DNA from: Bacillota bacterium
GTDB taxonomy: Bacteria; Bacillota; UBA4882; UBA8346
Assembly (NCBI GenBank): GCA_023415375.1
Contig: JAEZKW010000370.1
Span: forward strand, 1 to 5,186
Length of the DNA stretch: 5,186 nucleotides
Direction of reading: 5' to 3'
Positions 1-5,143 of the stretch are shown piece by piece (position 1 is the first letter of the stretch; each line of letters opens with the position of its first letter). The notes under the pieces were generated by a model. It saw only the letters and a program-made list of their open reading frames with translations. It did not search any database and was not told where the DNA came from. The position numbers and the translations under genes were made by a program.

Positions 1-28
1 ATAAGACTAAACTTCGTTTATTAACCAT
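1..28 (-). CDS. Start of an unidentified gene, cut by the window edge
   Basis: The minus strand shows a strong ribosome binding site, GGGAGG (37-42), eight bases before an ATG at 28. The frame reads MVNKRSLVL and then leaves the window. Nothing can be said about function from nine residues. The call rests on the ribosome site and its spacing, and on the fact that every other gene here points the same way. It lies 64 bases after the stop of the GNAT tail at 93. The intervening stretch contains no convincing terminator. Confidence 0.5.
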
Positions 29-92
29 TACAAATACCTCCCAGTTTAACCCGGCAGCCTGGAAGACCGTCTCTTTCAGTTTTACCCTAAAA

Positions 93-188
93 TCAAATTA
101 TTCTTGTCATCCAAGTAATTTCATCTTTAATATCATTCTGTTCTAAGTCCTCTACAAATCCCATCTTCTCATAAAACTTGAAGAATTC
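93..188 (-). pseudogene. C-terminal remnant of a GNAT acetyltransferase
   Basis: A 31-codon open frame ends in TGA (93-95) and reads EFFKFYEKMGFVED, then a charged stretch ending DEITWMTRII. The FYEKMGFV segment is the typical GNAT C-terminal motif, in which a helix carrying a Tyr leads into the last strands next to acetyl-CoA. Real GNAT domains have about 140 residues, so roughly three quarters are missing, including the acetyl-CoA loop (Q/RxxGxG/A). The frame is closed upstream by an in-frame TGA at 189-191. Its first codons overlap, in another frame, the end of the cupin-like head at 152-265, so two unrelated gene pieces appear joined near 178-190. It cannot make an active enzyme. The family call is by motif recognition only. 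Confidence 0.6.
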
Positions 189-265
189 TCAGGAAAAATC
201 AATTGGTGTGATTCAAACCCCGGATTTAAAAATACTTTTATTTCGTTTCTTTTAATGAATACCAT
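152..265 (-). pseudogene. N-terminal head of a cupin-like gene, truncated
   Basis: A good ribosome site, GAGGAG (273-278), lies seven bases before an ATG at 265. The frame begins MVFIKRNEIKVFLNPG and continues with SHQLIFPENSSS, then passes into FMRRWDL and a TAG (152-154). The opening resembles the N-terminus of small cupin proteins, where a first strand of the form 'hhhR..E...F.NPG..S.QL.FP.NS' precedes the barrel. The metal-binding His/Glu motifs of a cupin are absent because the frame ends after 37 codons. From about codon 31 the DNA is instead the GNAT tail (93-188) read in the wrong frame. The start signals are intact and the head begins 21 bases after the HEPN stop, so a useless 37-residue peptide could still be translated from the HEPN transcript. 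The cupin assignment is moderate. Confidence 0.5.
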
Positions 266-286
266 TATTATACTCCTCTAAAGCTT

Positions 287-682
287 TTATCCATTAGATT
301 CGATTGATTCTTTTTTTATCAGCTCAATAATTTTTTGTGTACTTTCAATTGCTTTAAAAGCATCGTGTTCTTCCACTTCAAAATGAAAAGGATATCTTAT
401 TTGTACTCCATAATCGGTCAATTCAAGACACTCATTTTCTATTTCTTTAAAATTGTCACTATACGTTTTACAAATTTTATTCAATATTACTAAGTCGTGA
501 GTCTTAGATGTTGACCCCCCATTAAAAACAATAAACCCCTTCAAATATTTTTCTGCACATTGTTGACAATGGTAGCAGATAATTTCAAGGGGTGCAGGCT
601 TCATATTCAACAAAAATTTAGCCGACTCAAAATCAATCTCAGCCATTTTAAACCATTCATTGGCCACATCAAGATTTTTCAT
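287..682 (-). CDS. HEPN-domain protein, probable toxin of an MNT-HEPN pair
   Basis: This 131-residue all-helical protein has the size and pattern of single-domain HEPN proteins of the COG2250 type. Visible marks are the N-terminal helix (WFKMAEIDFESAKFLL, 10-25), the helix core YHCQQCAEKYLKG (37-49), the HDL turn (62-64) and the YGVQIRYP motif (91-98) before a last amphipathic helix. HEPN toxins are typically RNases using an Rx4-6H motif. Here the Arg is followed by His after only three residues (RYPFH, 96-100), so the classical HepT RX4HXY motif is not present and RNase activity is uncertain. It is encoded directly behind the nucleotidyltransferase gene with a 14-base overlap. Its own AAGGG ribosome site lies about ten bases before the ATG, inside that gene. 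Co-translation of the pair is expected. The alternative role is a regulatory substrate-binding partner of the nucleotidyltransferase. Confidence 0.85.
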   Translation of the reverse strand: MKNLDVANEWFKMAEIDFESAKFLLNMKPAPLEIICYHCQQCAEKYLKGFIVFNGGSTSKTHDLVILNKICKTYSDNFKEIENECLELTDYGVQIRYPFHFEVEEHDAFKAIESTQKIIELIKKESIESNG

Positions 683-998
683 ATAATTTTATCCCTTCAT
701 TTTTAATTTTAAATTCAAATGTAGTACTTAAACTTGACCTCACATTAAAATCGTTTGCATTATATACGACCAAATCAACAGGTTTATTGGCCACCGGAGC
801 AATAATTCTCCTCACCTGTCTTAAAAGATCAAGTTTTCTTCCTTCTTGATTCGTTACAATACACAAATCGATATCACTTTCTTCATGGTAGTTTCCAGAG
901 GCATATGAACCAAAAAGGAAAATCTCTCTAGCAGGGAATTTCTGAATTATTTGGTTAACAATATTTTTTATCTCGACGTTATTTATTTCTTGCACCAT
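669..998 (-). CDS. MNT-type nucleotidyltransferase, probable antitoxin of the HEPN protein
   Basis: This is a minimal nucleotidyltransferase of the pol-beta superfamily, 109 residues from the chosen start. The signature GSx10DxD is exact: G30-S31, ten residues, then D42-I-D44 (FLFGSYASGNYHEESDIDL). A third acidic residue, D75 in KPVDLVVY, completes the metal site. In characterised MNT-HEPN pairs (MntA/HepT) the enzyme transfers AMP from ATP to a Tyr of the HEPN toxin and so silences it; whether it does so here is inference. An upstream ATG at 1007 would add three residues, but the only ribosome site (AAGGA, 1008-1012) touches that ATG and sits an ideal nine bases before the ATG at 998. The gene ends in TGA and overlaps the HEPN start by 14 bases. 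A consensus -10 box lies 30 bases upstream, so the pair has its own promoter. All catalytic residues are present. Confidence 0.88.
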   Translation of the reverse strand: MVQEINNVEIKNIVNQIIQKFPAREIFLFGSYASGNYHEESDIDLCIVTNQEGRKLDLLRQVRRIIAPVANKPVDLVVYNANDFNVRSSLSTTFEFKIKNEGIKLYEKS

Positions 999-1007
999 GT
1001 TTATCAT

Positions 1008-1012
1008 TCCTT
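1008..1012 (-). promoter_or_regulatory. Ribosome binding site deciding the MNT start
   Basis: AAGGA on the minus strand. It abuts the ATG at 1007 with no spacer but stands nine bases from the ATG at 998, so the second ATG is the likely start of the nucleotidyltransferase. Confidence 0.6.
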
Positions 1013-1028
1013 AAACTTAATTATTTAC

Positions 1029-1034
1029 ATTATA
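1029..1034 (-). promoter_or_regulatory. Putative promoter -10 box of the MNT-HEPN operon
   Basis: A perfect TATAAT lies on the minus strand. The best -35 match, about 18 bases upstream (TTCAGT), is weak at three of six bases. Transcription would begin near 1022, leaving a leader of roughly 24 bases before the nucleotidyltransferase ATG. The box lies just past the methyltransferase remnant, where a free-standing toxin-antitoxin operon would need a promoter. In such AT-rich DNA a TATAAT can occur by chance, so this is a moderate call. Confidence 0.5.
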
Positions 1035-1042
1035 TAACATCT

Positions 1043-1219
1043 TTAGTACTTTACTGAAGACATATCCCATATTTTCTTGGCTATTTCTAAGGTCTTATCT
1101 GCCTTATATCCAAATACAGCCAGGAATGCTCCTTCTTTTAATAATTTATGGGTTTTTTCATATCGAACCTCCGGACGAATCCAATGAAAAGCTAAGGACG
1201 GCAAACACTTAAATCTCTT
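1043..1219 (-). pseudogene. C-terminal remnant of a class I SAM-dependent methyltransferase
   Basis: Directly after the TAA that ends the broken GNAT gene (1220-1222), the same frame stays open for 58 codons to TAA (1043-1045). It contains SLAFHWIRPEVRYEKTHKLL followed by KEGAFLAVFGYK. This matches the segment after motif III of Methyltransf_11/25-type enzymes, usually of the form 'AQAFHWID.E....E..RVLKPGG.LA.F'. Normal enzymes have about 250 residues, so the SAM-binding half (motif I, GxGxG) is missing and there is no start codon or ribosome site. The end, ADKTLEIAKKIWDMSSVKY, also looks shorter than a usual C-terminus. The piece is non-functional. The family call rests on the AFHWI and LLKEGAFLAVF motifs and is fairly good. 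Confidence 0.6.
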
Positions 1220-1770
1220 TTAAGAACTAAATTCATTTTCTAAAATCGAAAAAACGAGTGAATCTCTCCACCTTTCCTTTATTCATCTATGTTCTCGTAG
1301 ACAGCCTTCTTTCTTCATCCCAATTTTTTCGAGAACTTTAATAGATGCAGCATTTCTGGCATCGCACATCGCTTCAATTCGATGTAATCCCCAGTGAATA
1401 AATCCAAACTCTATTACTTTTTTTGCAGCTTCAGAGGCATATCCGTTTCCCCAATATTTTTTTCTTAACCGATAAACAATCTCGCCTTCTTTATGTAAGT
1501 AATTGGGCATGTTTATTCCACATTCACCAATTAGGAAACAATTATTCTTTAATATGATGGCAAATCGTATGTACAAACGAGGTTCATCTTTCTGAAACTG
1601 CAAAAACCTTTTTAAATATGCTAATATGAACCTTCGTAGTTCGCAATATCATGGATCATGAATTGAAGTACATCCGGGTCCGATAAATAATCATGAATTT
1701 CATTCAAATCTTTTTCTTCAAACTCTCTTAAAATTAGTCGTTCAATATGAATCGGTTGGAAAACTTCCAT
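1220..1770 (-). pseudogene. RimJ/RimL-like GNAT acetyltransferase, broken by a frameshift and an in-frame stop
   Basis: The gene starts at ATG 1770 behind AGGAAG (1779-1784, eight-base spacer) and reads MEVFQPIHIERLILREFEEK, the classic RimJ/RimL-type N-terminus. After 49 codons it meets TAG (1621-1623). The family match continues in another frame (ILAYLKRFLQFQKDEP) through GECGINMPNYLHKEGEIVYRL, the acetyl-CoA loop YWGNGYASEAAKKV, and NAASIKVLEKIGMKKEG. One added base around 1622-1640 would restore the frame. Near the end LREHR is followed by TGA (1283-1285), and the same frame then continues IKERWRDSLVFSILENEFSS to TAA (1220-1222), which is the expected C-terminus. The TGA stands where family members often have Trp or Phe, so TGG to TGA is the simplest lesion. 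Repaired, the protein would have about 183 residues, the normal length. Two independent lesions make a true pseudogene more likely than sequencing error. Confidence 0.85.
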
Positions 1771-1781
1771 AAAATCAGCTT

Positions 1782-1802
1782 CCTGACCGAGAAGCGGTGA
1801 GG
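1782..1802 (-). promoter_or_regulatory. Small hairpin covering the ribosome site of the broken GNAT gene
   Basis: On the minus strand, CCT and ACCG (1795-1802) pair with CGGT and AGG (1782-1789), leaving a five-base loop and one mismatch between the two stem parts. The AGG arm belongs to the AGGAAG ribosome site of the GNAT start at 1770, so the hairpin could hide it. The stem is short and the gene is broken, so any control role is speculative. Confidence 0.25.
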
Positions 1803-1892
1803 ATAACTATTAATCATATCTTGCGTTTACATTCAACCAAAACAGTCTGGGTATGTCACATTAAAAAACAAGATTAAACTTCCAAAACGGAT

Positions 1893-2820
1893 TTATTTAC
1901 CAGCCGCTAATCCAAGCTGTTCAGCCAGCCAGACGTCACGGTCCTGTTTAATGTTCCCAGCGGCCATTTCATGACCTGATGGATATGTCGCGATTCGTTT
2001 AGGATTAGGCGCAGCATTATAAAACTCAGTAAAATCATTTCGTGACGTGTAACTATCATTTTCGCCAAATTGAAAGAAAAAGCTGGCTTTGGCGGTTTTA
2101 AGCGCATTCACCGGATCGATACTGCTAAAATCGTTACGATATTTATTTAACGCCTCGCCTTGAGGTATCTCATCAGCCGCACCAAACCCATACCAATCAA
2201 AATAGTGTCCCACACCGGCGATCAACACATAAGCCTTTGGCCTGAAGTCCGCTCCCGCCAGTGTCGCCCCGAACATCGCCCCAAAATCATGGCCTACATA
2301 ACCGATGCGCTTGGGATCGACATTGGGCTGAGCAAGAAGAATATCAAGCGCTCTTCGTAATTCAATCGTTTGTTTGAGTGAATTTTGGTAATCTTCGGCG
2401 CTTTTTCGCTCATAAAACCATTGGGGGTCTGACCACATTGTGGAAACTAACAGCGAAATGACACCTTGGCCTGCCAACTCTTGGGCCTCGTTTAAAAACT
2501 CTGTGCGGTTTGAATGTGATGATCCCGGCGCATACCAATGCACGAAAAGAATTCCTGCATACGGCCCGGCTGCTGTTTTTGGGAGAACCAAATAGGCCCG
2601 GGTCTGTTTTTGTCCTTCTATGCTGTCAAATACGATGTTTCCGGATGATTATATCTTGTTTTTCTTGAGTATCAACCACCTTTTGATTGAAAGGCTTATC
2701 AGCATGATAAGAAAGTAATTGAGCAAGATCAGGTGACCCGGCTTGACAAGCCGTATTCAAGCTTAAGCTTGAAATAGCTATATAAATTAAAAAAAGCAAA
2801 CCAATAATTTTGTGATTCAT
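1893..2820 (-). pseudogene. Exported dienelactone-hydrolase-like alpha/beta hydrolase with a one-base frameshift
   Basis: The frame starts at ATG 2820 with an excellent AAGGAG and six-base spacer. The first about 28 residues (MNHKIIGLLFLIYIAISSLS, then LNTACQAG) form a signal peptide, possibly a lipoprotein signal with a weak lipobox at C25. The match runs to QDIIIR (residue 60), then continues in the next frame as NIVFDSIEGQKQTRAYLVLP. Dropping one A of the AAA at 2638-2640 joins the halves into 308 residues. The unrepaired first part stops at TGA 2626-2628; a TTG at 2591 is the start of the second open part. The fold marks are present: FVHWY near the oxyanion site, nucleophile elbow GHDFG (D178), acid in GENDSY (D255) and SGHEM (H283). 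The nucleophile is thus Asp, not the Cys of true dienelactone hydrolases; GHDxG recalls epoxide hydrolases and dehalogenases. The substrate is unknown. It is a recent pseudogene or a sequencing error, and its base composition is richer in G+C than its neighbours. Confidence 0.85.
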
Positions 2821-2964
2821 TTTTAGCTCCTTTTCAATTAATATTAATAAATCTATCATAAACTACCATAAAAGCGCCAATAAGATACTATCCTTTTGGT
2901 ATAGTTTTTAAACTGGGCACTGGAAAGATTCAAAACTTGCGTTAAAAAGGAGCTATCTCAAATC

Positions 2965-3900
2965 TTAACGAAACGGATGATTATCTTCCTGAGGATTTGC
3001 AATTAAAATTTCTTCCAAATATCTTAACAGCTTTACCCGGTCGTTCACTCCGATTTTAAGGTAAATGTTTTGAATATGAAACTTAACAGTAGGAATGGAA
3101 ATAAATAATTGTTCGGCAATTTCCCGATTACCGTATCGTTGCTGCAATAATGAAAGCACTTCCTGTTCCCGTTTGGTAAGATGGTACTTTTTATAAAACC
3201 ACCCAGGCATATCCCGGGCAGAATTGACGGTATGATCCGGCGATTGTAAAAAGGCCCGGATCAGAAACGATAGATTGGCGAGGTTAAATCCCAGGAAAAA
3301 GAGTAGGGTTACAGGATATTTATAATACAATGCTGTTTCTATATAACGATGAATGAAAATCTCCAAAATAATCAAAGGGATAGATAAAACGATTAACACA
3401 ATGATGGTGCGGACGAATTTTTTGATTTCGGGATTGACAATCCCCCGATAATGGTAAAGTAAAATAATTAAAATAACCAAAAATATTAAAAACGGTGAAT
3501 AAGCGTAAACAAGCGTATAGAAAACCAATACACGTTGCCAAACCCACATTATAAATACCAGTGGGTAAAATAACGCCCAAACAATCATCAGTAAGATAGA
3601 AATCTTCGATGGTTCAACCCCAACCAACCGGTAAATAAATGAAAACGCCAAATATAATAACGGCGCCATTAATAAATTACCGAATAAGGGCATGAGGAAA
3701 TAGCCCGGAATCAGCCTCACATAACAGCTATACGCGGCAACAAACTGACTTATGGAATAGAAAAAAGCTGTCATCAAAAATAAAAACTGGTGTTTATAAA
3801 GCTTCCCATTCCACCGTTTGTAAACTAAGTAAGCCAGGATTGCGTTGGCTAAACCCAAAGAGGAAACGCTAAAGAATACTGCCATAAGCAGGTGAATCAT
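2965..3900 (-). CDS. Seven-helix membrane protein with C-terminal LuxR DNA-binding domain
   Basis: This 311-residue protein has two parts. Residues 1-216 carry about seven hydrophobic helices (roughly 4-26, 38-58, 68-90, 99-121, 126-150, 163-185, 191-215), with short charged loops such as YKRWNGKLYK. After a linker, residues 240-296 form a LuxR/GerE helix-turn-helix: HLTKREQEVLSLL, then NREIAEQLFISIPTVKFHIQ with K273 in the recognition helix, and VNDRVKLLRYL. There is no receiver domain and no autoinducer-binding domain. The simplest reading is a one-component, membrane-bound transcription regulator that senses through its helices; the signal is unknown. The start at 3900 has GGGTGG six bases upstream and begins the first helix directly, which supports it. 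The ATG overlaps the TGA of a small frame upstream (ATGA). The broken hydrolase lies 144 bases downstream on the same strand and is a possible target, by proximity only. Its sequence shows no lesions. Confidence 0.85.
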   Translation of the reverse strand: MIHLLMAVFFSVSSLGLANAILAYLVYKRWNGKLYKHQFLFLMTAFFYSISQFVAAYSCYVRLIPGYFLMPLFGNLLMAPLLYLAFSFIYRLVGVEPSKISILLMIVWALFYPLVFIMWVWQRVLVFYTLVYAYSPFLIFLVILIILLYHYRGIVNPEIKKFVRTIIVLIVLSIPLIILEIFIHRYIETALYYKYPVTLLFFLGFNLANLSFLIRAFLQSPDHTVNSARDMPGWFYKKYHLTKREQEVLSLLQQRYGNREIAEQLFISIPTVKFHIQNIYLKIGVNDRVKLLRYLEEILIANPQEDNHPFR

Positions 3901-3984
3901 AATTTTCCACCCAAAATTAATGATCTAATTTCTTCATCATTTAAGCATCTAATAAGGTCTTTATCCAATTCTTTTTACAACCAT
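3897..3984 (-). pseudogene. Tiny frameshifted reading frame between GNAT and LuxR genes
   Basis: A very strong ribosome site (AAGGAG, 3993-3998, eight-base spacer) precedes ATG 3984. As written it encodes only MVVKRIG before TAA. If one A of the five-A run is dropped, it reads MVVKELDKDLIRCLNDEEIR, then SLILGGKL, and stops in TGA at 3897-3899, sharing ATGA with the LuxR start. The strong start signal, the amphipathic repaired peptide (28 residues) and the stop-start overlap suggest a former gene head or a leader peptide coupled to the regulator. No family is recognised. It may equally be a chance frame. Confidence 0.3.
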
Positions 3985-3999
3985 TATCCTCTCTCCTTA

Positions 4000-4500
4000 C
4001 TACAATTCCATTTCATAATATACGAGATTATGCAACATTATTTTGTTTGACGTATTTGGATTATCTCGGCTTACTTCTTTAAATCCGACTGATTCATACA
4101 TTTTTTGAGCAGGTATAAAATAATCCATTATCCCAGTAGATACTTTGGCTTTAGTAAATCCTTTATCTTTCAAATGATTGAGAGTCATCATCATCTGATA
4201 TGTTCCAAGTCCTTTACCTCTCGATTTTGGCAGAATACAATTATGCCCTATGATGACAATTGGACTTTGCCTAGGATCCCAACAACACATTCCAGCTATT
4301 ATAGCTTCATATTCAGAAACAAAGCTACAGTTTTCACCGATTTCAGGATTTTCATAAAAGAAGGTATCACATTCATTAAAACTTTTAAAGTTTTCTTCAC
4401 TGTATTCCGGATAACATTCATGGAAAGGTGCATATGCCTCAATAAGAATGGATTCAAGTGTACCTTTTGGATAATTTAACAACGATTTGAATGCTAGCAT
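4000..4500 (-). CDS. GNAT family N-acetyltransferase
   Basis: This 166-residue single-domain protein has the normal GNAT length. The acetyl-CoA pyrophosphate loop is intact as RGKGLG (94-99, matching Q/RxxGxG/A) after the strand IVIIGHNCILP (81-91). The C-terminal MYESVGFKEVSR (134-145) is the second hallmark. The first part (MLAFKSLLNYPKGTLESILI, then EAYAPFHE) is the usual helical acceptor region. GNAT enzymes move an acetyl group from acetyl-CoA to an amine, commonly of small molecules, peptides or drugs. The acceptor cannot be read from the sequence. A longer frame opens at ATG 4587, but GGAGG (4507-4511) six bases before ATG 4500 fixes the shorter start, and the added 29 residues would not be GNAT-like. 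It ends in TAG at 4000, fifteen bases before the small frame at 3984. It may be co-transcribed with that frame and the LuxR-type gene. Confidence 0.85.
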   Translation of the reverse strand: MLAFKSLLNYPKGTLESILIEAYAPFHECYPEYSEENFKSFNECDTFFYENPEIGENCSFVSEYEAIIAGMCCWDPRQSPIVIIGHNCILPKSRGKGLGTYQMMMTLNHLKDKGFTKAKVSTGIMDYFIPAQKMYESVGFKEVSRDNPNTSNKIMLHNLVYYEMEL

Positions 4501-4506
4501 TATGAT

Positions 4507-4511
4507 CCTCC
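4507..4511 (-). promoter_or_regulatory. Ribosome binding site deciding the GNAT start
   Basis: GGAGG on the minus strand, six bases before ATG 4500. It supports a 166-residue product rather than the 195-residue frame that opens at 4587, which lacks a comparable site. Confidence 0.7.
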
Positions 4512-4664
4512 AAATCACCAAAGCTGGTTTATAAATCGGATATTTCATCTTGGCATCAAAAATCTTGATATGGGCGTACATTTCCATCCATCTCTTGCCT
4601 ATATCGCATTACCGCCATATGTATTTATAGGAAACTGTTATGACCTTATACAACATCATGTCGT

Positions 4665-4889
4665 TTATGAAATAACATGGGTTTCATTGTCGACATCTAT
4701 CATATATAGAGATGAACTCATTTTCAAAACGGCCAAAATTTTATATAAATTTTCATAATATAATTCCACATATATCCAATAAACCCTGCCTGATACAATT
4801 CTTATTGAACTCTCATCCAAAACAATCCATATTCTCTTGACCCATTTGCTTACCCTCGAAAATTCAATTTTTTTGACTCCAAAGCTCAA
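4665..4889 (-). pseudogene. Probable remnant of a DDE transposase
   Basis: A 74-codon frame ends in TAA (4665-4667) and opens only with a TTG. It contains SRVSKWVKRIWIVLDESSIR and then GRVYWIYVELYYENLYKILA. The second part resembles the first catalytic block of IS6-like and related DDE transposases, of the form 'hhhDET.h.h.G..YWhhhAhD....KILAh', with D25 as the candidate first catalytic Asp. The preceding RVSKWVKRI recalls the helix-turn-helix end that normally lies some distance before that block, so an internal deletion may have joined them. A full transposase has 200-330 residues; the second Asp and the Glu are missing, and the last 15 or so residues match nothing. It cannot be active. The call is by pattern recognition and is moderate to low. 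A chance frame remains possible. Confidence 0.4.
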
Positions 4890-4892
4890 TAT

Positions 4893-4944
4893 TCCCCTTC
4901 CACCTGAAACCGCCGGAAAATACCGTCTTCACGGGGGAAGGGGA
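4893..4944. repeat. Nested inverted repeat
   Basis: TCCCCTTCC (4893-4901) is perfectly complementary to GGAAGGGGA (4936-4944), enclosing 34 bases. Inside, CCGT-CTTC-ACGG (4923-4934) forms a second small hairpin next to the closing stem. The arms are much richer in G+C than the flanking DNA. There is no T tract on either strand, so a simple terminator is unlikely. It could be the end of a mobile element or a structured RNA. Confidence 0.5.
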
Positions 4945-5001
4945 CAATGTCGTCAGGTTATGTTGCCAATAATTGCTATTTGTTATCCGATGATTGCCAA
5001 C

Positions 5002-5021
5002 CCGCGTGTTAAAACACACGG
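5002..5021. repeat. Palindrome 1 (unit A, outer hairpin)
   Basis: CCGCGTGTT and AACACACGG flank two bases. Nine pairs form with one mismatch on the plus strand, which becomes a G-U wobble on a minus-strand RNA. Confidence 0.65.
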
Positions 5022-5034
5022 CTGCTATAAAGCA

Positions 5035-5052
5035 AACCCCATGAATGGGGTT
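5035..5052. repeat. Palindrome 2 (unit A, inner hairpin)
   Basis: AACCCCAT and ATGGGGTT form a perfect eight-base inverted repeat around GA; a realistic loop is ATGAAT. No T tract follows, so a terminator role is weak. Confidence 0.65.
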
Positions 5053-5086
5053 AAAACCTAAAATCACAACCTGCCAAATTTTTTTG

Positions 5087-5104
5087 ATCCGGTTTTAACC
5101 GGAT
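5087..5104. repeat. Palindrome 3 (unit B, inner hairpin)
   Basis: ATCCGGTT and AACCGGAT form a perfect eight-base inverted repeat around TT. It is preceded by a run of seven T at 5079-5085; read on the minus strand this is a hairpin followed by AAAAAAA, so it is not a terminator there. Confidence 0.65.
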
Positions 5105-5126
5105 GGTACTTAACCAGCCGTGTGTG

Positions 5127-5143
5127 CGTGTTCAAAGAACACG
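5127..5143. repeat. Palindrome 4 (unit B, outer hairpin)
   Basis: CGTGTTC and GAACACG form a perfect seven-base stem with an AAA loop. It shares the CGTGTT core with palindrome 1. Confidence 0.65.

Larger units (their letters stand above)
5002..5143. repeat. Two inverted REP-like units (BIME-like palindrome cluster)
   Basis: Four near-perfect palindromes follow each other: 5002-5021, 5035-5052, 5087-5104 and 5127-5143. They form two units facing each other. Unit A on the plus strand runs CGTGTT hairpin, the linker ACACACGGCTG (5014-5024), then hairpin two. Unit B has the same order on the minus strand, with the exact inverse CAGCCGTGTGT (5115-5125). Paired inverted units of short hairpins with a shared linker are the architecture of REP/BIME elements, which are spread by IS200-like Y1 (RAYT) transposases. 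No such transposase is in the window. The two units could also fold into one long cruciform. Assignment to REP is inference from structure. Confidence 0.55.

Noticed and set aside
1283..1285. TGA recoded as tryptophan
   Set aside because: Trp is written TGG elsewhere in these genes, TGA ends the MNT gene cleanly, and the same GNAT gene has a second lesion, so plain decay is simpler.
2160..2360. Plus-strand frame inside the hydrolase
   Set aside because: It is a shadow of the well-supported hydrolase on the minus strand and has no recognisable motif.
2887..2909. Hairpin ACTATCC/GGTATAGT followed by T residues on the plus strand, as a terminator
   Set aside because: It would act on plus-strand transcripts, but all genes here are on the minus strand; the stem is AT-rich and has a bulge.
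4501..4587. N-terminal extension of the GNAT protein
   Set aside because: GGAGG sits six bases before ATG 4500, and the extra 29 residues are unlike GNAT N-termini and lack a ribosome site.
4837..5061. Plus-strand frame of 74 codons across the palindrome cluster
   Set aside because: It reads through the inverted repeats, has no ribosome site at its ATG, and its composition reflects the palindromes rather than a protein.
5002..5143. CRISPR array
   Set aside because: The palindromes differ in sequence, face each other and have no regular repeat-spacer pattern.
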